DNA from: an uncultured Collinsella sp.
Lineage (GTDB): Bacteria; Actinomycetota; Coriobacteriia; Coriobacteriales; Coriobacteriaceae
Length of the DNA: 5,082 nt
NCBI GenBank assembly: GCA_900754435.1
Contig: CAAECT010000060.1
Location: 1 to 5,082, forward strand
Reading direction: 5' to 3'
A program made the position numbers and the translations under genes. How positions within the stretch are numbered: position 1 is the stretch's first letter; the number at the start of each line of letters is the position of its first letter. Under the pieces are notes generated by a model. That model was given only the letters and a program-made list of their open reading frames with translations. It made no database searches and was not told where the DNA came from. Shown here piece after piece: positions 1 through 5,082 of this stretch.

Positions 1-2
1 AC

Positions 3-153
3 ACCTCTTCGGTTGTCTGAATTTGGCTTAGCAATCATAGGCGGATGACGCGGAAACGGCCCCTCCCGGGGCCGCTTCAGTTCCAGATCGTTGTTTTCGC
101 CCGCTGAGCTGGGCCTATGCCGGAATCTCTCCCACAGAAACCACCGAAGAGCC
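3..153. mobile_element. Putative miniature (MITE-like) insertion element with ISL3-like ends, disrupting an amidohydrolase
   Basis: The plus strand from base 3 reads ACCTCTTCGGTTGT. The minus strand from base 153 reads GGCTCTTCGGTGGT. They share an uninterrupted 9-bp inverted repeat, CTCTTCGGT, at 5-13 and 143-151, with scattered matches further in. The right tip lies exactly where the amidohydrolase reading frame stops resembling its family, after Gly-Phe-Lys-Arg. ISL3-family insertion sequences are known for ends beginning GG(C/T)TCTT and for 8-bp target duplications. The 8 bp outside the right tip are CTTTAAAC on the minus strand, an AT-rich target; the matching copy would lie off the left edge, so no duplication can be confirmed. 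The left tip (AC rather than GG) is imperfect. The interior of about 130 bp has no room for a transposase and holds a GC-rich hairpin at 57-74. It could also be two decayed IS ends or a chance repeat. Confidence 0.42.
53..78 (-). terminator. GC-rich hairpin just after the truncated amidohydrolase stop
   Basis: CGGCCCC (57-63) and GGGGCCG (68-74) form a perfect 7-bp stem with a 4-base loop. One A-C mismatch and three more pairs (53-55 with 76-78) extend it. On the minus strand it begins beside the TGA at 79-77 and is followed only by TTTCCGC, so the U tract is short. It may work as a terminator in either direction. It lies inside the putative miniature element, so it may have arrived with that element rather than belonging to the host gene. 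Confidence 0.45.
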
Positions 154-1042
154 GTTTAAAGCCTGGCGCCGAGAGCAGCGCGTTGTTCGCGTAGCGGGTC
201 TGGAGTTCTTCCAAGCGCGACTGGTCATCCAGCAGCGTGGGAAACAGATGGGCGCGGATGCCCAGCTTGCCGGAGGCCTGCAGTTTGTCGTAGACGTCAT
301 CGCGGATAAAATCGCAGCCCGGCATGGGCATGAGCGACATATCGCATATCGAGGTGATGCCCTGCTCGGCCATCCGCCTCATTTGATCGGCGTAAGCGCT
401 TGCGATGCGATCCTCGCCCAGCCACTCAAGGCAGCGCGGTAGCAGCTGCATAGCAGCTGCCTCGTGAGCAATGCCCGTGAGCTCGCCGTTTGCGTCCTTG
501 TCGTAGCTGCCGCCCGCCGGCGGCTCACTGTCGCGCGTGACGCCGAGCGCCTCGAGTGCACGGCTGTTGAGCCAAAGCGTGTGCCCGTCGCCCGAATACA
601 TAACGCAGGGACGATCGGGGAATGCCACATCGAGCGACGCCTTGCTAGGATGCTCGGGCGGGTCCCAACGGTAGTCGCGCCAGCCCTGCGTCACAACCCA
701 AGCGTCATCGGGCAGGTCCTGGGAAAACTCGCGCGCATGCTGCACCAGTGCCGCCTCTGACGTGCCCATATCCATGAGCATGTACGGCGAGGAGCCGACC
801 GAGGTATGGAAAAAGTGCAGGTGCGCGTCATGGAAACCGGGGCAGACAAACTGCTCGCCGTAGTCGATAACCGGCGTGGCGGCAGGCGCGGCGGCAATCA
901 CGTCATCGGGCGCACCGACTGCGACGATACGGTCGCCTGCGATGGCAATCGCCAGCTCGCGGGCGGTATCGATGCCGTCTTGCGCGGTAAAGACGTTCTT
1001 AGAGCGGATAATCCGATCGATATGTTGCATGGGCATCCCCAT
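77..1042 (-). pseudogene. Truncated YtcJ-like amidohydrolase (amidohydrolase 3 family), 5' part only
   Basis: This is the N-terminal part of a metal-dependent amidohydrolase of the YtcJ/amidohydrolase-3 type, cytoplasmic enzymes thought to hydrolyse amide or related C-N bonds; the substrate is unknown. Visible marks are the N-terminal beta-sandwich (residues about 8-66), the barrel-opening motif VCPGFHDAHLHFF (66-78) with metal ligands His74 and His76, and GDGHTLWLNSRALEALG (151-167), typical of the family. Full-length members run about 520-580 residues, but this frame has 321. Similarity stops near residue 296, where the family expects a continuation like FFDGV. The last ~25 residues, ending AKTTIWN, look like read-through into the putative insertion at 3-153. 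The later barrel histidines and catalytic Asp are missing, so the product should be inactive. Three in-frame ATGs (1042, 1036, 1030) compete for the start; GGGG upstream of the third could make 1030 the real one. It is divergent from the M20 gene. Confidence 0.8.
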
Positions 1043-1198
1043 CTCTGGCAGGAAATTCAACACCCCCGAGTGTACTCCCCCGCCCTTGTAACAAAACCCC
1101 AAGCGGCAAACGGCAACTTTACCAGCCCTAGCGGCAGGTGGCATACTGGAGAGAGCCTGTACGATTTTGCGATCAACCCAGCAAGGAGCAAATCGACC
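1043..1198. promoter_or_regulatory. Divergent intergenic region between the amidohydrolase and M20 genes
   Basis: About 156 bp separate the two divergent starts, so promoters for both should lie here. On the plus strand, TTTACC (1118-1123) and CATACT (1142-1147) are 18 bp apart, each matching the sigma-70 consensus at 4 of 6 positions; transcription would begin near 1154, leaving a ~45-nt leader before the M20 ATG. On the minus strand I find only poor candidates, such as TTGCCG (1116-1111) with TTACAA (1091-1086) at an overlong 19-bp spacing. Two short symmetric sequences, TTGTAACAA (1086-1094) and GAGTGTACTC (1068-1077), could be operator half-sites but are short enough to be chance. Confidence 0.35.
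1183..1188 (+). promoter_or_regulatory. Ribosome binding site of the M20 gene
   Basis: AAGGAG lies 10 bases before the ATG at 1199. It fixes the start there, although the same frame stays open upstream to an ATG at 806. That upstream stretch lies opposite the amidohydrolase gene and shows no M20 similarity. Confidence 0.8.
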
Positions 1199-2620
1199 AT
1201 GACGAAGACCAAGGCACAGCAGATTATGGCGGCGCCCGAGGCTCGCGCGGCTGACGACGTCACCGCAGCCATCAAAGATATCGCTACCGAGTTTGAACCC
1301 TATATCATCAAGCAGCGCCGCCACTTCCATAAGCACCCGGAGCTGAGCCTTGCCGAGGAGCGCACGACTTCTGACATCGCCAACCAGCTCGACGCCATGA
1401 ATATCCCCTACGAGCGTCCCCTTAAGACGGGCCTTGTGGCAACCCTTCGCGGCACCGCGCCCGACGCCTATCGCGAGGACGGCACGCCACGCCGCCGCAT
1501 CCTGCTGCGCGCCGACATCGACGCCCTGCCCGTCACCGAGCAGACCGGCGAGGAGTTTGCCAGCGTCAACGAGGGCTGCATGCACGCCTGCGGCCACGAC
1601 TGCCACATCGCCATGATGCTCGGCACGCTGCAAATCCTGCGCCATATGACCGACGACATCCACGGCGAAGTCCGCATCGTCTTCCAACCCAGCGAGGAAA
1701 ACGGCCAGGGCGCCAAGCTCATGATCGGCACGGGCGTGCTCGACGGCGTCGATGGCGCCTACGCCGCGCATATCTGGAGCGAGGTTGACGCCGGCACCGT
1801 AAGCTGCGAGCCCGGTCCGCGCATGGCCAATACCGACTGGTTCCGCATTGATGTCCGCGGCACCTCGTGCCATGGCGCCATGCCCCAACGCGGCCACGAC
1901 GCCGTCATGGTTGCCGCCGAGATCGTCAACGCTCTGCAGACCATCGTTTCGCGCGAGATCAGCCCCTACGAGCCGGCTGTCATCACCGTCGGCGAGCTGC
2001 ACGGCGGCACCGCGCGCAACGTTATCGCCGGCACGGCCTACCTCGCCGGCACAGTGCGCACCTACGGAGATTCGACCCACGAGGAAATGCCGGAGCTCAT
2101 GCGCCGCATCGTGGAGCATACCGCGGCCGCCTTGGGCGCCGAGGCAGAGCTCACCGACTACACCATCGCCAACTACAAGGTCGAAAACGACGCCGCCTCG
2201 AGCGAGCGCTGCCGTCAGGCCGTAATCAAGTGCTTGGGCCCCACCGGTCAAGGCCATTACCGTGGCACGCTTTCGGGCGAGGATTTTTCGGAGTACCTGC
2301 GCCGCGTACCGGGCGTGCTCGCCTTTGTAGGTACGCGCAACCCCAAGATTGGCGCCACGTACGCCCAACATTCCTGCTTCTACAAGATCGACGAGACTGT
2401 GCTGGCAAAGGGCTCCATGGTGGCCGCCCAGTATGCCATCGACTTTTTGGCCGAGCCCACCCAAGAGGAGCTCGACGGCCCCGCGATCACCGCGGTCGCC
2501 GAAACCAACCCCGACTTGGCCGCCAAGTTGCGCTCTGCCAAGGCCACGTCCGCCGAGGCTCGTGACGCCATCCACGATGCACGCGCCGCCGCGCGCCGCG
2601 AGGAGAAGCACGACGAGTAG
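1199..2620 (+). CDS. M20D family metallopeptidase / N-acyl-amino-acid amidohydrolase
   Basis: A 473-residue cytoplasmic metallohydrolase of peptidase family M20, subfamily D, the group of aminoacylases, hippurate hydrolases, N-acetyl-diaminopimelate deacetylases and plant IAA-amino-acid hydrolases. It should remove an acyl group from an N-acylated amino acid or small peptide; the exact substrate cannot be read from sequence. Motifs in order: RRHFHKHPELSLAEE (40-54), LLRADIDALPVTEQTGEEF (102-120), CMHACGHDCH (127-136), VFQPSEENGQGA (161-172), AAHIW (189-193), GTSCHGAMPQRGHDAV (221-236) in the dimerisation domain, HGGTARNVI (268-276), SGEDFSEYL (359-367) and QHSCFYKID (390-398). Likely metal ligands are Cys131, His133, Glu168, His191 and His391, with Glu167 as the general base, spaced as in plant ILL2. 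All are present, so it looks active. There is no signal peptide. The family usually ends near residue 418; here about 55 extra charged, Ala/Glu/Arg-rich residues follow. Its own promoter and terminator suggest a single-gene transcript. Confidence 0.92.
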   Translation: MTKTKAQQIMAAPEARAADDVTAAIKDIATEFEPYIIKQRRHFHKHPELSLAEERTTSDIANQLDAMNIPYERPLKTGLVATLRGTAPDAYREDGTPRRRILLRADIDALPVTEQTGEEFASVNEGCMHACGHDCHIAMMLGTLQILRHMTDDIHGEVRIVFQPSEENGQGAKLMIGTGVLDGVDGAYAAHIWSEVDAGTVSCEPGPRMANTDWFRIDVRGTSCHGAMPQRGHDAVMVAAEIVNALQTIVSREISPYEPAVITVGELHGGTARNVIAGTAYLAGTVRTYGDSTHEEMPELMRRIVEHTAAALGAEAELTDYTIANYKVENDAASSERCRQAVIKCLGPTGQGHYRGTLSGEDFSEYLRRVPGVLAFVGTRNPKIGATYAQHSCFYKIDETVLAKGSMVAAQYAIDFLAEPTQEELDGPAITAVAETNPDLAAKLRSAKATSAEARDAIHDARAAARREEKHDE

Positions 2621-2666
2621 CCGATTCGCGACCGTCTCGCAGTCATAGCCACATCGCGATAACAAA

Positions 2667-2700
2667 GCGGGGGCGGACGTTTCGACACGTCCGCCCCCGC
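2667..2700. terminator. Bidirectional hairpin terminator between convergent genes
   Basis: A perfect 14-bp stem pairs GCGGGGGCGGACGT (2667-2680) with ACGTCCGCCCCCGC (2687-2700) around a 6-base loop. It lies 46 bases after the M20 stop and about 60 bases after the stop of the convergent minus-strand gene. The minus strand reads TTTGTTAT after the stem, a better U tract than the plus strand's TCATTTGTC, so it may terminate the membrane-protein gene more strongly. The remaining bases of 2621-2760 hold no gene that I can see. Confidence 0.85.
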
Positions 2701-2760
2701 TCATTTGTCAGGCTCTATTTCTTCCATTTCCGCCCCGTCCTCAAATGGCAGGTGGCAGGA

Positions 2761-4017
<1,257 letters not shown>

Positions 4018-4026
4018 CGAGATCAT

Positions 4027-4032
4027 CCCTTC
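4027..4032 (-). promoter_or_regulatory. Ribosome binding site of the zinc-ribbon membrane protein
   Basis: The minus strand reads GAAGGG here, 9 bases before the ATG at 4017, which supports that start over the ATG at 4026. A 5-bp inverted repeat (TTCGC at 4046-4042, GCGAA at 4034-4030, minus strand) overlaps the site and could partly occlude it, but the stem is weak. Confidence 0.6.
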
Positions 4033-4078
4033 GCATCTTGAGCGAATCATCTGGATCGCAAACGATGTCTTTGGCATC

Positions 4079-4110
4079 ATTATCACCCAATGTGGGGACA
4101 AATACTCCAA
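4079..4110 (-). promoter_or_regulatory. Weak candidate promoter for the zinc-ribbon membrane protein gene
   Basis: GATAAT (4084-4079, minus strand) matches the -10 consensus at 5 of 6 positions and lies about 60 bases before the ATG at 4017. The nearest -35-like hexamer, TTGGAG (4110-4105), is 20 bp away, longer than the usual 17 bp. A separate promoter makes sense given the 150-bp gap after the YitT gene, but read-through from that gene is also possible. Confidence 0.28.
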
Positions 4111-4115
4111 TATGA

Positions 4116-4130
4116 CGCATTTGCAATGCG
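4116..4130. repeat. Small inverted repeat between the YitT and zinc-ribbon genes
   Basis: CGCATT (4116-4121) and AATGCG (4125-4130) form a perfect 6-bp inverted repeat with a 3-base centre. It lies about 40 bases after the YitT stop. No T run follows on the minus strand, so it is a poor intrinsic terminator. Its place just upstream of the candidate promoter would suit an operator or a weak transcript-end hairpin. No other gene is visible in 4018-4167. Confidence 0.4.
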
Positions 4131-4167
4131 CAGGGCGCTATTCGATTGTTTGATGAGCTCGACCGCG

Positions 4168-5082
4168 TTAGTTCGTTCCGCGGAAACCCTTGCCGACGAT
4201 CTCGGAGCTGTCGACGATCGTGATAAAGGCACCCGGATCGACTTCGCGCGCATAGCGGCGCAGTTGCACGGCCTCGCGACGGCTTAGCACGCTCATGATC
4301 ACCGTCACGCACTTGCCCGAGAAAGCACCGTAGCCGCGGCTGATAGTCGCCGTACGGTTGAGATGCTTGACGATAAACTCCTCGACCTTAAGGGGCTCGG
4401 AGCAAATGACCGTGCAGACTTTACGCAGGTGGATGCTCTCGATGGCTTTGTCGACCACAAGCGTCTTGGCAAACAGGCCAAGCACGCAATACAGACCGAC
4501 GCGCGGGCCGTACAAGAAGGCCGCGATGGTCACGATGCCGATATCGACCAGCAGCAGGGCGCGGCCAATCTCGAGCGTCGTGCGACGTTTGAGGATCATG
4601 GCGAGAATGTCCGTGCCGCCCGTCGAGGCGCCGATGTCAAAGACAATGGCGCTGCCGAGCGCCGGCAGAATCACGGCAAAGCACAGGTCGAGCCACATAT
4701 CGCCCGTCATCGAGACATCGGTCGGAATAAAGAGCTCAAACAGCGAAACATAGGCGGACAGCGCAAACGAGGCAAAGACACTCCACAGGATTGCCTTGCG
4801 CTCCAAAAAGATAAAGCCCAGGATGACGAGCACCGCATTGATAATCCACATAAAGACACCGACGGGCAGGGTCGGGAACAACGTGGAGAGAATGACCGAC
4901 ACACCCGAGGTGCCGCCAAAAGCAAAGTGATTTGGGGTTTTAAACGCGACGATGGCAAAAGCCGTAAGAATCAGGCCCAGGTTGAGCTCGGCGAAAAAGC
5001 GCGGGAAGCCCGGCTCCTGGCTGCGCTTTTGGCATGCACGCTCGCCGCTCTCGATAACGGCGCAATCGACCACACGCTTCAT
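4168..5082 (-). CDS. YitT family membrane protein (DUF161 + DUF2179)
   Basis: A 304-residue YitT-type membrane protein, widespread in Gram-positive bacteria and of unproven molecular function. After a ~28-residue polar N-terminus come about five hydrophobic segments: roughly 32-50 plus the re-entrant-like FGGTSGVSVIL (55-65), 73-93, 97-118, 130-150 and 174-210. The family's Gly-rich signature appears as GASTGGTDILAMILKRR (151-167). The C-terminal soluble DUF2179 domain (about 218-304) carries GYGAFSGKCVTVIMSVLSRRE (in 250-270), REVDPGAFITIVDSSEI (279-295) and GKGF near the end, all typical. Length matches the family norm of 280-300, so the gene looks complete and intact. The ATG forms the last three bases of the window, so its ribosome binding site and promoter are not visible and a start further upstream cannot be excluded. 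The TAA at 4170-4168 is followed by no strong terminator. The zinc-ribbon membrane protein lies 150 bp downstream on the same strand. Confidence 0.9.
   Translation of the reverse strand: MKRVVDCAVIESGERACQKRSQEPGFPRFFAELNLGLILTAFAIVAFKTPNHFAFGGTSGVSVILSTLFPTLPVGVFMWIINAVLVILGFIFLERKAILWSVFASFALSAYVSLFELFIPTDVSMTGDMWLDLCFAVILPALGSAIVFDIGASTGGTDILAMILKRRTTLEIGRALLLVDIGIVTIAAFLYGPRVGLYCVLGLFAKTLVVDKAIESIHLRKVCTVICSEPLKVEEFIVKHLNRTATISRGYGAFSGKCVTVIMSVLSRREAVQLRRYAREVDPGAFITIVDSSEIVGKGFRGTN

Noticed and set aside
1..48. Fifteen open codons on the plus strand ending in TGA at 46-48, possibly the end of a convergent gene
   Set aside because: Too short to judge, and it lies inside the putative insertion element, whose left repeat starts near base 3.
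1..155. Minus-strand frame open from about 155 to the left edge (contains ENNDLELK), possibly an IS-encoded protein
   Set aside because: No convincing start or ribosome binding site, and its Arg codons (CGG, AGG, AGA) are unlike the neighbouring genes. The element appears too small to encode a transposase.
806..1198. Upstream in-frame extension of the M20D gene to an ATG at 806
   Set aside because: It overlaps the amidohydrolase on the opposite strand, lacks M20 similarity, and a good AAGGAG site precedes the ATG at 1199.
1043..2704. A very long open reading frame on the minus strand (875 codons with the amidohydrolase at its end) running antisense through the whole M20D gene
   Set aside because: The antisense part has no recognisable domain, lies opposite a clearly conserved gene, and is the kind of open frame produced by strong G/C third-position bias. 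Only the part from 1042 downward shows family motifs.
4018..4110. 31-residue N-terminal extension of the zinc-ribbon protein to an ATG at 4110
   Set aside because: It would push the zinc ribbon away from the N-terminus, its codons look unlike the gene's, and GAAGGG is well placed for the ATG at 4017.

Overview
The window reads as chromosomal DNA from a high-GC Gram-positive bacterium. Strong G/C preference at third codon positions, GC-rich hairpin terminators, a YitT-family membrane protein and a zinc-ribbon membrane protein with an acidic Pro-Glu tail suggest an Actinomycetota gut lineage. Coriobacteriia such as Collinsella is my best guess. This is inference from composition and gene style; no marker gene is present.

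Layout from left to right. Bases 1-153 look like a small insertion element: an inverted repeat (CTCTTCGGT) sits at 5-13 and 143-151, and the right tip reads GGCTCTTCGG on the minus strand, resembling ISL3-family ends. It interrupts a minus-strand YtcJ-like amidohydrolase whose N-terminal ~296 residues lie at 154-1042. The remaining frame runs 25 codons into the element and stops at 77, beside a GC-rich hairpin. A ~156-bp divergent intergenic region follows (1043-1198). Next is an intact plus-strand M20D metallopeptidase/amidohydrolase (1199-2620). A strong hairpin at 2667-2700 lies between it and the convergent minus-strand gene for a zinc-ribbon multi-pass membrane protein (2761-4017), whose 3' end carries a hexanucleotide repeat encoding Pro-Glu. 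A 150-bp gap (4018-4167) holds weak promoter-like signals and a small inverted repeat. A minus-strand YitT-family (DUF161 + DUF2179) membrane protein fills 4168-5082, its ATG being the last three bases of the window.

The genes do not form an obvious pathway. The two hydrolases are divergently arranged and both act on amide-type bonds, so a shared peptide or amide scavenging role is possible but unproven, and one of them appears broken. The two membrane proteins run in the same direction but are separated by enough sequence for separate transcription. I see no defence system, CRISPR array, RNA gene or prophage. The most noteworthy item is the apparent miniature element that truncates the amidohydrolase and supplies its stop codon and terminator-like hairpin.
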